Assembly: GCF_029894335.1 (NCBI RefSeq)
Contig: NZ_JARXZC010000001.1
Span: forward strand, 310,001-374,000
Source of the DNA: Kitasatospora sp. MAP5-34
Lineage (GTDB): Bacteria > Actinomycetota > Actinomycetes > Streptomycetales > Streptomycetaceae
Direction: 5' to 3'
Length of the DNA: 64,000 nt
Part shown: positions 19,391 to 28,378 of the stretch, piece after piece
Position numbering within the stretch: the stretch's first letter is position 1
Layout: each line of letters starts with the position of its first letter
Notes under the pieces: model-generated
Told to the model about the DNA's origin: nothing
Database searches by the model: none
The model's input: only the letters and a program-made list of their open reading frames with translations
Program-made: the position numbers and the translations under genes

Positions 19391-21133
19391 GTGGGTGGTC
19401 CCTCGGAACCCGCTTCCACCCACCTGCCGCAGCTGCGGCTCGACGACCTGCTGGACGAACTGCAGGCGCGGCTGGACGCTGCCCGTGGGACCAGGGACCG
19501 GGTGCACAGCCTGCTGGAGGCGGTGCTCGCGGTCGGGCGCGATCTCGAACTCACCCAGGTGCTGAAGCACATCGTGGAGTCCGCGGTGGAGCTGGTGGAC
19601 GCCGAGTACGGGGCGCTCGGCGTGATCGGGGAGGACCAGTGGTTGTCGCAGTTCATCCCGGTGGGGCTGGACGAGCAGCAGATCCGGCGGATCGGCCCGC
19701 TGCCGTCGGGGCACGGCCTGCTGGGTGAGCTGATCCGCCACCCCGAGGCGCTTCGTCTGGCCGACCTGTCCCAGCACCCGTCCTCCTACGGGTTCCCGGC
19801 GCACCACCCGCCGATGCACAGCTTTCTGGGAGTTCCGATCCGGGTGCGGGACAGGGTCTTCGGAAATCTCTACTTGACCGAGAAGCGCGGTGGCGGGGAG
19901 TTCGACGCTGAGGACGAGTCCGTGCTCGCCACCCTGGCGGTGGCGGCAGGCGTGGCCATCGACAATGGCCGGCTCTACGCGCAGGCCCGCCTGCGCGAGC
20001 GCTGGCTGGCAGCGAGCGCCGAGGTCACCAACGGCCTGCTGTCGGGACTCCCGCAGCAGGAAGTGCTCGACCTGTTGGTCGCCCGCGCGGCCGAGATCGT
20101 CGGCGCGGACCTGACCGTGGTCGCCCTGCCGTCCGAGACCTCCGCCGAGTTGGAGGTCCGGTTGGCCGTTGGTCTGGGAGCGGAGGCGCACTGCGGGCTG
20201 GTCCTACCGTTGGAGGGCTCTTTCATGGGTGCCGCGGTCCAAACCGGTGGGCTGGTCACCAGCACCGATGTGCAAAAGGATCCGAGGATCACCGCAGGTC
20301 CGCCGCGCTGGGAGGGCCTGGGGCCGGCCGTGGCGGTGCCGATCGGCACTGTGGCAGGCGGCGTGCGCGGGGTGCTGATGCTGGCCAGGGCGGCAGGCAG
20401 GCCGGTGTTCGAGTCGGCGGAGTCCGCCCCACTTATGGGGTTCGCGGGGCAGGCAGCGGTGGCGATGGAGCTGGCTCAGCGGCGCCGGGACTCCGAGCAG
20501 GTCGCCCTGCTTCAGGAGCGTGACCGGATCGCTCGTGACCTGCACGACCTGGCGATCCAGCGGCTGTTCGCGACCGGGATGACATTGCAGGGCGCGGTCC
20601 GCTTCATCGAACACCCGGAGGCCTCGGAGCGGGTGCTGCGGGCCATCGACGACCTTGACGACACGGTGAAGACCATCCGGTCCACCATCTTCGGGCTGCG
20701 CGCTCGGAAGGGCGGCCAGGCCGGGAGCGGCCTGCGGGCTCGGGTGGTGGCTGCAGTTGAGCGGGCCTCTCGCCTGCTGGGGTTCGCTCCGGCGCTGCGG
20801 ATGGAGGGCCTGCTCGACCTCAGGGTGCCGCCGCCGTTGGCCGACGAGGTCATAGCGGTTCTGGAGGAGGCGCTGTCGAACGCCGCACGGCACGCGAGCG
20901 CCCATGTGGTGGAGGTGGCCCTGGTCGTGGACGGGGAGCTGGCACTCACCGTCACCGACGACGGCGTGGGCCTGCCGGACGGTGGGCAGCGCAGCGGCCT
21001 GGCCAACCTTGCCGAGCGGGCGGCCCGCCTCGGCGGCAGCTTCCAGACCGGGGCGGGGACGCGGAGCGGGACACGGCTGACGTGGCGGGTGCCGCTCCCG
21101 GAAGCCGGAGGGGCGGAACCGGGTTCACCATGA
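19391..21133 (+). CDS. DosS/DosT-like GAF-GAF sensor histidine kinase
   Basis: A 580-residue cytosolic kinase with two GAF domains (about 45-200 and 215-370), a HisKA_3 dimerisation helix with phosphoacceptor His385 (RIARDLHDLAIQRLFATGMTLQG) and an HATPase_c domain (about 480-575). The domain order equals mycobacterial DosS/DosT, which sense O2, NO or redox through haem in GAF-A. His143 in HHPPMHSFLGVP falls where the proximal haem ligand of DosS (His149)/DosT (His147) lies, so haem sensing is likely. The GTG follows GGAGG. It is convergent with, and overlaps by nine bases, the response-regulator gene. Confidence 0.92.
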   Translation: MGGPSEPASTHLPQLRLDDLLDELQARLDAARGTRDRVHSLLEAVLAVGRDLELTQVLKHIVESAVELVDAEYGALGVIGEDQWLSQFIPVGLDEQQIRRIGPLPSGHGLLGELIRHPEALRLADLSQHPSSYGFPAHHPPMHSFLGVPIRVRDRVFGNLYLTEKRGGGEFDAEDESVLATLAVAAGVAIDNGRLYAQARLRERWLAASAEVTNGLLSGLPQQEVLDLLVARAAEIVGADLTVVALPSETSAELEVRLAVGLGAEAHCGLVLPLEGSFMGAAVQTGGLVTSTDVQKDPRITAGPPRWEGLGPAVAVPIGTVAGGVRGVLMLARAAGRPVFESAESAPLMGFAGQAAVAMELAQRRRDSEQVALLQERDRIARDLHDLAIQRLFATGMTLQGAVRFIEHPEASERVLRAIDDLDDTVKTIRSTIFGLRARKGGQAGSGLRARVVAAVERASRLLGFAPALRMEGLLDLRVPPPLADEVIAVLEEALSNAARHASAHVVEVALVVDGELALTVTDDGVGLPDGGQRSGLANLAERAARLGGSFQTGAGTRSGTRLTWRVPLPEAGGAEPGSP

Positions 21134-21832
21134 GCGATGCGGGTGCCGACCGTCATGGGGATCGGCCGACTCGAGTCGGGTGGCGATGACTGCCGCCTGG
21201 ATGCGCCGATCAACGCCCAGCTTGGCGAGGATCCGGGAGATGTGGTTCTTCACGGTCTTCTCGGCCAGATAGAGATCCTCGCCGATCTGGCGGTTCGTCT
21301 CGCCCTTCCCGATCAGGGCCAGGATCTCCCGCTCCCGGGGCGTGAGGGCGGCCAGCGCCGGGTCCGCGGCGGCCTCGTCGCGATGGCGCAGGCTCTCCAT
21401 CAGCTGGGTCGTGGTTGCCGGGTCGAGCATCGACTGCCCGGAGGCCACCGTCCGCACCGCAGTGACCAGGTCGGCCCCCTTGACCTGCTTGAGGACGTAC
21501 CCGGCCGCGCCGGCCATGATCGCGTCCAGCAGCGCGTCGTCGTCGTCGAACGAGGTGAGCATCAGGCACGCCAGCTGCGGCATCCTCGAGCGCAGCTCCC
21601 GGCAGACGGTCACACCGTCCCCGTCAGGCAGCCGGACATCGAGCACGGCGACCTGCGGCCGCAGGGCTGGCACCCGGGCGAGCGCCTGCGCGCAGGTCCC
21701 GGCCTCGCCCACCACCTCGATGTCAGGCTCGGCCTCCAACAGGTCGCGCACCCCGCGACGCACCACCTCGTGGTCGTCGAGCAGGAACACACGCACGGGC
21801 TGGGGGCGATCGGAGCTTTCACCTGTGACCAT
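21125..21832 (-). CDS. DosR/DevR-like NarL-family response regulator
   Basis: A 235-residue regulator with a receiver domain (VRVFLLDDHEVVRRG, phosphoacceptor Asp65 in AVLDVRLPDGDG, switch Lys in GYVLKQVKG) and a LuxR-type helix-turn-helix (LTPREREILALIGKGETNRQIGEDL, then KTVKNHISRILAKLGV). It is the obvious partner of the kinase encoded tail-to-tail, and candidate binder of the twelve palindromes in this window. Its start has GGGAG upstream. Streptomyces coelicolor OsdR is the likely counterpart. Confidence 0.93.
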   Translation of the reverse strand: MVTGESSDRPQPVRVFLLDDHEVVRRGVRDLLEAEPDIEVVGEAGTCAQALARVPALRPQVAVLDVRLPDGDGVTVCRELRSRMPQLACLMLTSFDDDDALLDAIMAGAAGYVLKQVKGADLVTAVRTVASGQSMLDPATTTQLMESLRHRDEAAADPALAALTPREREILALIGKGETNRQIGEDLYLAEKTVKNHISRILAKLGVDRRIQAAVIATRLESADPHDGRHPHRSW

Positions 21833-22106
21833 CAACGCTCCCGGAGACAGATCTGGGGTGCCATCTTCGAGTGTGCCGGTGTGCGAGGGACCTGGCGCAC
21901 CGGCGTCTCTGAGACCGACGGCGTAAGCAGGACCCCCGGCGGCTGAACGTGGGCTCTTCGGCCCTTGGCGAGGATTCAACGGCGACCCAAGGTGGAGTGC
22001 GGCGGCGAACGCGGCCGGCTGGTTGGGCGGGGCCTGTCAGTGGCTTGGGAACTCTGGAACCTGCCCTGTGTTCCGGGGCTCGGCCAGGTAGCAACGGAGG
22101 CGAGAA

Positions 22107-22982
22107 GTGACCGGTGGAGCCAGGCAGCGCCGCCCGCGCATCATCCGGGAGGCGCCGAAGGGTGTCGCGGAAATTCGTCAGGTGCGGGCGCTGCGGGCCG
22201 AGGCGGCCGAATCGGTCCGGGGCGGCTGGCCGGAGTGGGAGCGCCTGGTGGCCGAGGGGGTGGGTACGTTCTTCCTGGTCCTGGTGGCTGCGGGAGCCGT
22301 TGTGGTCGACGCTGTCTCCGGGGGGCGGGTCGGACCCGCCGCGCAAGCCATTGCCCCGGGGCTGATGGTGCTCGCGCTGATCTACACCCTCGGTGAGACC
22401 TCCGGGGCTCACCTCAATCCGGCCGTCTCGGTGGCTTTCGCAGTGCGTGGGGACTTCCCGTGGCGCCGTGTCCCGGGGTACGTGCTGGCGCAGATCGCCG
22501 GGGCGCTGGCAGCAGCGAGTCTGCTGCGCGGACTCTTCGGCACGGCCGGTCACCTGGGGGCGACGGCGCCGGGGCGCGGTGTCGGGTCCGGTGCGGCGCT
22601 GGTGCTGGAGATGGTGCTCACCCTCGGCCTGGCGACGGTGATCCTTGGGACGGCTTCCGGGGCCCGCAACATCGGCCACAACGCCGCCATCGCGGTCGGC
22701 GGGTATGTCGCGTTGGCTGGGCTCTGGGCCGGCCCGGCCGGTGGCGGGTCGATGAACCCCGCGCGCAGCTTGGGCCCTGCGCTGGTCGGCGGAACCCTCG
22801 CCCCGCTCTGGATTTACCTCGTGGGGCCATTGGTTGGCGCGGTGCTCGCCGTGCCGCTGGCCTGGATCCTGCGCGGGCCGCCCTCTGCGGCTGCCGCCAT
22901 CGCCGCGCAGGGACGACGGGGCCGGCCTGGCGCCGACGGACCGGATGATTCCGGCACCGGTGACAGCCCGCCTGCGAAATGA
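22107..22982 (+). CDS. MIP-family channel (aquaporin/glycerol facilitator)
   Basis: A 291-residue channel with six hydrophobic segments and both NPA boxes (HLNPAVSVAFAV and SMNPARSLGPAL). A charged N-terminal extension of about 45 residues and a Gly/Ala/Asp-rich C-terminal tail flank the channel. The GTG start has GGAGGCGAGAA before it. Substrate selectivity (water, glycerol, ammonia, H2S and so on) cannot be read with confidence. Confidence 0.9.
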   Translation: MTGGARQRRPRIIREAPKGVAEIRQVRALRAEAAESVRGGWPEWERLVAEGVGTFFLVLVAAGAVVVDAVSGGRVGPAAQAIAPGLMVLALIYTLGETSGAHLNPAVSVAFAVRGDFPWRRVPGYVLAQIAGALAAASLLRGLFGTAGHLGATAPGRGVGSGAALVLEMVLTLGLATVILGTASGARNIGHNAAIAVGGYVALAGLWAGPAGGGSMNPARSLGPALVGGTLAPLWIYLVGPLVGAVLAVPLAWILRGPPSAAAAIAAQGRRGRPGADGPDDSGTGDSPPAK

Positions 22983-23283
22983 GAGGCACGGACACGGGGC
23001 CGGTGAACCGATCGGTTCGAATGGGGACCATCGGGCCCTGGCAGGGAGGTTCGCGCGGTGGTCCCATGGAATTGACGGGAAGGACCCGAAAGAGAGCGTG
23101 GGGAAGCGGCCGACGGACGCGATCCGCCGCGCAATCTGGCTCCGCGAGAATCGGATGGGCCCTTCTTGCCGTGCGCCGGGCCGAATCGTCAGCGATGCCC
23201 TGCCGACCACCCCTGCCGCTTCATCAGGAATGTTATGCAGCAGGTAAGTTCACCCTCCCCGCCCGCACCCTGCGGAGGAAATC
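22983..23283. other. Intergenic leader before PEP synthase
   Basis: A 301-bp stretch without a supported gene. It contains a DosR-like palindrome (23024-23037) and, shortly before the PEP synthase start, GGAGGAAATC as ribosome-binding site. Open frames crossing it lack third-position GC bias. Confidence 0.6.
23024..23037. promoter_or_regulatory. DosR-like box upstream of PEP synthase
   Basis: GGGACCATCGGGCC; the next base also extends the right arm (GGGCCC). It lies 247 bp before the PEP synthase start, the longest distance among the boxes. Confidence 0.5.
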
Positions 23284-25656
23284 ATGTCCCCTGCCCGCCG
23301 TGTCATCCCGTTCTCCGATGTCGGACGAGAGGACGTGAGTGTCGTCGGAGGTAAGAACGCCTCGCTCGGGGAGATGGTCGTCAACCTGGGCCCGGCCGGC
23401 ATCCGAGTGCCCGACGGCTTCGCGAGCACCGCCGACGCCTACCGGGAGTTCCTGGAGACCGGTGGCCTCCGGCAGCAGATCGTCGAGCAGGTCGCGCTGC
23501 TGCACAAGGGCGTCCCGCTCGACGAGGTGGGCGCCGCGATTCGCGACGCCATGCTCAGGACGCCACTGCCGCCCGCCCTGGAGCGGGAACTCGCCGAGGC
23601 GTACACCAGGCTCAGCCTCGAGGCCGGGCGGGAGGACCCCGACGTGGCGGTGCGCAGCAGCGCAACGGCCGAGGACCTGCCGGAGGCGAGCTTCGCGGGG
23701 CAACAGGAGACTTTCCTCAACGTGCGGGGCCGCCAGGCCCTGCTGGACGCCTGCCGGCGCTGCTACGCCTCGCTGTTCACCGACCGGGCGATCGACTACC
23801 GCGAGCGGATGGGCTTCGACCAGCTCGCGGTGGCACTCTCGGTCGGCGTGCAGCTGATGGTCCGCTCCGACCTGGCCGGAGCGGGGGTGATGTTCACACT
23901 GGACACCGAGAGTGGCTTCCCGGACGCAGTGCTGGTCAGCGCAGCCTGGGGACTCGGTGAGACCGTGGTCAGCGGGCAGGTCGACCCGGACGAGTACCTG
24001 GTCTTCAAGCCGCTGCTCAAGGACCCTGAGCTGAATCCGGTCATCCACACCGAGACCGGGGCCAAGCGCCGCAAGGCCGTCTATGCCGACCAGGGCCTCA
24101 CCCGCACGGTGGACACCACCTCCGATGAGCGCGCCCGACGGGTGCTGGACGACGCCGAGGTGCGCACGCTCGCCTCCTGGGCTGTCGCGATCGAGCAGCA
24201 CTACGGGTGTCCGATGGACATCGAGTGGGCCAAGGACGGCCACTCCGGCGAGATCTTCATCGTCCAGGCCCGTCCCGAGACCGTGGTGTCCCAGCGGCGC
24301 GCGACGATGCTCCACCGCTTCCGGCTGACTGGCACCGGCGAGCGGCTGGTCGACGGGATCGCGGTCGGCGAGGCGATCGGCGCGGGCGCGGTCTGTGCGC
24401 TGAGCAGTCCCGTCGAACTGGAGCGCTTCCCGGCCGGGGCGGTGCTGGTCACCGGGATCACCGACCCGGACTGGGAACCGATCATGAAGCGGGCCGCCGC
24501 CATCGTCACCGACCATGGCGGGCGCACCTCGCATGCCGCCATCGTCAGCCGGGAGTTGGGCGTGCCCGCGATCGTGGGCACGGGGCGTGCAACCGAGGTG
24601 CTTCGCGACGGGCGAGAGGTCACGGTCTGCTGCGCCGAGGGCGAGGAGGGGCATGTCTATGCCGGACGGCTCGACTACGAGCAGTCGGAGATCGACCTCG
24701 CCGGGCTGCCGCAGACGCGTACCAGGATCATGCTCAACCTGGCCGACCCGGCTGCCGCGTTCCGCTGGTGGCAGCTGCCGGCGGACGGTGTGGGGCTGGC
24801 CCGGATGGAGTTCATCGTCGCGCACCAGGTCAAGGTCCATCCCATGGCGCTGGTCCACCCCGAACGCCTCGACGGTGAGGAACGCCGACGTGTCGACGCA
24901 CTCACCCACGGCTACCAGGACCGCACCCGGTACTTCACGGACCGCCTGGCCCAGGGCATCGCCCGGATCGCCGCCTCACGATGGCCCGCGCCGGTCATCG
25001 TGCGCACCAGCGACTTCAAAACCAACGAGTACGCCAAGCTGGTCGGCGGGCGCCCCTTCGAACCGGTCGAGGCCAACCCGATGATCGGCTGGAGAGGCGC
25101 CAGCCGCTACTACAGCGAGGGCTACCGGGAGGGCTTCGCCCTGGAGTGCCGGGCGCTGCGCCGGGTCCGTGACGAGATGGGTCTGACCAACGTGGTGGTG
25201 ATGATCCCGTTCTGCCGCACCACCGAGGAGGCGGACCGGGTGCTCGCGGTGATGGCCGGGGAGGGCCTGCCCCGGGGTGGGAACGGGCTGAAGGTGTACG
25301 CGATGGCCGAGATCCCGGCGAACGTGATCCTGGCGGATCAGTTCGCCGAGCGCTTCGACGGGTTCTCGATCGGCAGCAACGACCTCACCCAGCTCACCCT
25401 CGGCGTGGACCGCGACTCCGACGCCCTCGCGCACCTCTTCGACGAGACCAACCCCGCCGTTACCCGCAGCATCGAGACCCTGATCGCCACCGCCCACGCG
25501 GCCGGTTGCCCGGTCGGCCTGTGCGGCCAACGGCCCAGCGACGACCCGGCGTTCACCCGGTTCCTGGTGCAGTCCGGGATCGACTCGATCTCGGTGGCCC
25601 CGGACAGTTTCGTCGCTGTGAAACAGCACGTGGCCGCTACGGAGCACTCAGGCTGA
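23284..25656 (+). CDS. ppsA: Phosphoenolpyruvate synthase
   Basis: A 790-residue PEP synthase (pyruvate + ATP to PEP + AMP + Pi), the usual length for PpsA. Seen: N-terminal nucleotide-binding half (VGGKNASLGEM, RSSATAEDLPEASFAGQQETFLNV), swivelling phosphohistidine domain with His417 in GGRTSHAAIVSRELGVPAIVG, and C-terminal PEP/pyruvate barrel (GSNDLTQLTLGVDRDS and CGQRPSDDP with the catalytic Cys). It supports gluconeogenesis from pyruvate. Its stop overlaps the ATG of a metal ATPase (TGATG), so the two are coupled; the reason for that pairing is not known. Confidence 0.92.
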   Translation: MSPARRVIPFSDVGREDVSVVGGKNASLGEMVVNLGPAGIRVPDGFASTADAYREFLETGGLRQQIVEQVALLHKGVPLDEVGAAIRDAMLRTPLPPALERELAEAYTRLSLEAGREDPDVAVRSSATAEDLPEASFAGQQETFLNVRGRQALLDACRRCYASLFTDRAIDYRERMGFDQLAVALSVGVQLMVRSDLAGAGVMFTLDTESGFPDAVLVSAAWGLGETVVSGQVDPDEYLVFKPLLKDPELNPVIHTETGAKRRKAVYADQGLTRTVDTTSDERARRVLDDAEVRTLASWAVAIEQHYGCPMDIEWAKDGHSGEIFIVQARPETVVSQRRATMLHRFRLTGTGERLVDGIAVGEAIGAGAVCALSSPVELERFPAGAVLVTGITDPDWEPIMKRAAAIVTDHGGRTSHAAIVSRELGVPAIVGTGRATEVLRDGREVTVCCAEGEEGHVYAGRLDYEQSEIDLAGLPQTRTRIMLNLADPAAAFRWWQLPADGVGLARMEFIVAHQVKVHPMALVHPERLDGEERRRVDALTHGYQDRTRYFTDRLAQGIARIAASRWPAPVIVRTSDFKTNEYAKLVGGRPFEPVEANPMIGWRGASRYYSEGYREGFALECRALRRVRDEMGLTNVVVMIPFCRTTEEADRVLAVMAGEGLPRGGNGLKVYAMAEIPANVILADQFAERFDGFSIGSNDLTQLTLGVDRDSDALAHLFDETNPAVTRSIETLIATAHAAGCPVGLCGQRPSDDPAFTRFLVQSGIDSISVAPDSFVAVKQHVAATEHSG

Positions 25657-28028
25657 TGGCTGACGCCCGCGCCACGGAACCGCGCACCCAGACCCTCGGG
25701 CGGGAGAGACTGGACTACGTGAGACCGCCCGTGACCACCGGTCGCCCGGTGTCAGCCGGCCGGCTGGAGCTGGCGCTGCTCGCCGTCACCTCGACCGCAC
25801 TGGTGGCGGGCGGGATTTCGTTCGTGCTCGGTGCCCGTGGCGCGGCGGATCTCAGCTGGGCGATCGGGACCGTGGCCGGAATCGGACCGGCCGTCGTCTG
25901 GGTCTTCGCCGCGCTACGCCGCAAGCACGCCGGGGTCGATTTGATCGCCGTGCTGGCCCTGGTGGGCACGCTCGCCATCGGCGAATACCTGGCCGGGGCA
26001 CTGATCTCCGTCATGCTCGCCAGCGGCAGGACGCTGGAATCGGCCGCCCAGCGTCGCGCCTCGCATGACCTGCGCGCTCTGCTCGAACGAGCGCCTCGCT
26101 CCGCACGTCGCCGCGAAGGCGGGAGCGTCCTGACCGTCCCGCTGGAGGAGATCGCGCCGGGCGATCTGCTCGTGGTCGGGCCTGGCGAGGTCGTCCCGGT
26201 GGATGGAACGGCGGCAGGCGCCGCCACCGTGGACGAGTCCGCGCTCACCGGCGAGCCCGAGCATGTGGAGCGGGCAGCGGGTGAGGACGTCCGCAGCGGT
26301 GTCCTGAACGCGGGCCCGGCGTTCGAGTTCCGCGCCACGGCGACGGCGGAGAACAGCACGTACGCGGCAATCGTGCGCCTGGCCCGCGAGGCGGGTGCCG
26401 AGAGCGCGCCCGTGGTCCGGGTCGCGGACCGTGCGGCGGCCTGGTTCCTGCCGCTTTCCCTTGCCGCCGCCGCGCTGGGCTGGGTGATCGGCGGCACGTC
26501 CGAGCGGGCCGTCGCGGTGTTGGTGGTCGCCACCCCCTGCCCGCTGCTGCTGGCGGCTCCCGTGGCCATCGTCTCCGGCCTGGCGCGGGCCGCCCGCCGT
26601 GGCGTGGTGGTCCGCGACGGTCGGGCCCTGGAGGCGCTCGGGCGGGCCCGCACCCTGGTGCTCGACAAGACCGGCACCCTCACGGCGGGCAGACCACGCG
26701 TCCTCTCCGTGTCGACTGGGCCAGGCCGGTCCCCGGCCGAGGTCCTGCAGCTGGCAGCCTCCCTGGATCAGGTGTCACCCCATGTGCTGGCCGAGGCCCT
26801 GGTACGCGAGGCCCACGTACGTGGCCTGCCGCTGACCGTGCCGCTGGACGCGGCAGAAGATCCGGGGAAGGGCATCACGGGTCTGGTCGACGGGCACCGG
26901 CTGCAAGTCGGCCGGGTCGAGCTGCCGGGCGAGCTGCCGGCCTGGGCACGCACCGCGCGCAACCGGGCGGCCCTGGACGGCGCGGCGGTTGTCTGGCTGA
27001 CGGTGGACGGCGAGCTGTCCGGCGCCGTCCTGTTGCGGGACCCGGTGCGCTACGACGCTCCGCGGACCCTGCGGCGCCTGTGCGGGGCGGGTCTGACCAG
27101 GCTGGTCATGCTCACCGGGGACCACGAGGGGGCGGCCAGGGAGGTCGCGGCGGTCGTCGGCCTCGACGGCGTCGCCTCCCGACAGAGCCCGGCGGACAAG
27201 GTCGCCGCCGTGCGCGCCGAACGGACGCGCGCCGTCACCGTGATGGTGGGCGACGGTGTCAACGACGCCCCCGCGCTTGCGGCCGCAGACGTCGGGGTGG
27301 CGATGGGCGCGCGCGGCTCGACCGCCTCCTCCGAGGCGGCCGACGTCGTCCTGACGGCCGACCGGCTGGACCGCCTCGCCGACGCCATCGAGGCCGCCGT
27401 CCGGGCTCGCGCCATCGCCGTGCAGAGCGCCGTGGGCGGAATCGCCCTCTCGCTGGCCGCGATGGCCGTGGCCGCCGCCGGCTACCTCCCACCGGCTGCA
27501 GGCGCGCTGCTGCAGGAGGCGATCGACATCGCCGTGATCCTCAACGCGCTGCGCGCCCTGGGCGCCGGCTGGGCCTCCCGGCGGGCTCTGGAACCGGGCA
27601 CCGAGGAACTGCTCAACCGCTTCTCGGCCGAGCACGAAGACCTGCGCGACGCCCTCGACGTCCTGCGCGACGCCGCCGACCAGGTCGCCTCGGGCGACCC
27701 CACCCAGGCGCTGACCGCCGTGCGGAGGGCCCACCGCTTCCTCAGCGAGCGGATCCTGCCACACGAGGAGGCGGAGGAACACCAGCTCTACCCCGCGCTG
27801 AGCGGTCCGCTCGGCAGCGCCGAGGCCACCGCGACCATGAGCAGGACCCACGCCGAGATCGGACGCCTCGCCCGCCGGGTGGCCACCCACCTCGAACAGG
27901 CGGACGAAGGCGGGGCCATTCACCCGGACCAGGTCGACGACCTACTCGCCAGCCTCTACGGCCTGCACACCGTGCTACGCCTGCATTTCGCGCAGGAGGA
28001 GGAGAACTATTTCTCGCTGGTTCCGTGA
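25656..28028 (+). CDS. P1B-5-type metal ATPase with C-terminal hemerythrin domain
   Basis: A 790-residue P1B pump. Seen: TGE loop (ALTGEPEHVE), the transmembrane TPCPL motif (Thr293-Leu297) rather than CPC, phosphorylation Asp337 (LDKTGTLTAGRP), TGDHEGAAREVA and GDGVNDAPAL. After the last helices a hemerythrin-like domain starts near 645, with candidate iron ligands His660, His703, His709, His732, His771 and His777 and nearby Glu residues. TPCP plus hemerythrin defines subgroup P1B-5, whose studied members move Ni2+/Fe2+/Co2+. A nickel or iron link to the hydrogenase is plausible, but direction and metal are unproven. Confidence 0.9.
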   Translation: MADARATEPRTQTLGRERLDYVRPPVTTGRPVSAGRLELALLAVTSTALVAGGISFVLGARGAADLSWAIGTVAGIGPAVVWVFAALRRKHAGVDLIAVLALVGTLAIGEYLAGALISVMLASGRTLESAAQRRASHDLRALLERAPRSARRREGGSVLTVPLEEIAPGDLLVVGPGEVVPVDGTAAGAATVDESALTGEPEHVERAAGEDVRSGVLNAGPAFEFRATATAENSTYAAIVRLAREAGAESAPVVRVADRAAAWFLPLSLAAAALGWVIGGTSERAVAVLVVATPCPLLLAAPVAIVSGLARAARRGVVVRDGRALEALGRARTLVLDKTGTLTAGRPRVLSVSTGPGRSPAEVLQLAASLDQVSPHVLAEALVREAHVRGLPLTVPLDAAEDPGKGITGLVDGHRLQVGRVELPGELPAWARTARNRAALDGAAVVWLTVDGELSGAVLLRDPVRYDAPRTLRRLCGAGLTRLVMLTGDHEGAAREVAAVVGLDGVASRQSPADKVAAVRAERTRAVTVMVGDGVNDAPALAAADVGVAMGARGSTASSEAADVVLTADRLDRLADAIEAAVRARAIAVQSAVGGIALSLAAMAVAAAGYLPPAAGALLQEAIDIAVILNALRALGAGWASRRALEPGTEELLNRFSAEHEDLRDALDVLRDAADQVASGDPTQALTAVRRAHRFLSERILPHEEAEEHQLYPALSGPLGSAEATATMSRTHAEIGRLARRVATHLEQADEGGAIHPDQVDDLLASLYGLHTVLRLHFAQEEENYFSLVP

Positions 28029-28112
28029 ACCACGTGCTGTTGTGAACCCGGCGCTGTGTCAGCTCGCGTTGCCGCGGACCGCGACGACAGCGGGACCGGC
28101 TCACCGAGAGGT

Positions 28113-28126
28113 GGGCCGTTCGGCGC
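28113..28126. promoter_or_regulatory. DosR-like box upstream of cytochrome b operon
   Basis: GGGCCGTTCGGCGC, 12 of 14 positions fitting the perfect palindrome. It lies 70 bp before the first gene of the three-gene cytochrome operon. Confidence 0.6.
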
Positions 28127-28195
28127 ATCGCCGGGTGCCGGTTGCCTGACGCCGGGTGAGACTGACGCCGGACCACTTCGGAAGGGGCCGCCACG

Positions 28196-28378
28196 ATGGC
28201 CGTGGAAATGGCGTACAGCGAGCTTGCCGCACCCGTCGATCTCAACCACCCGGGGCACTACGTCCATTGGGGCGTGGTGCAGATCTCGGTGGCGAACCTG
28301 GTGGTCATCGGTCTGATGGTGCTGGTCTTCGTGGCAGCGGTGCTGCTGCCGTTCCCCAAGGGACGAGGACGCCGATGA
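28196..28378 (+). CDS. Small single-span membrane protein in cytochrome b operon
   Basis: A 60-residue protein with one strong hydrophobic helix (about 28-50, VANLVVIGLMVLVFVAAVLL) preceded by DLNHPGHYVHWGVVQISV and followed by a basic tail. The ATG follows GGAAGGGGCCGCCACG. Its stop overlaps the next ATG. It may be a structural subunit of the cytochrome complex, as small single-helix proteins are in b6f and bd complexes (inference). Confidence 0.75.
   Translation: MAVEMAYSELAAPVDLNHPGHYVHWGVVQISVANLVVIGLMVLVFVAAVLLPFPKGRGRR

Noticed and set aside
28041..28047. TGTGAAC, a Rex-operator half site before the cytochrome b operon
   Set aside because: The second half (GTTCACA) is absent, so it does not meet the inverted-repeat pattern.
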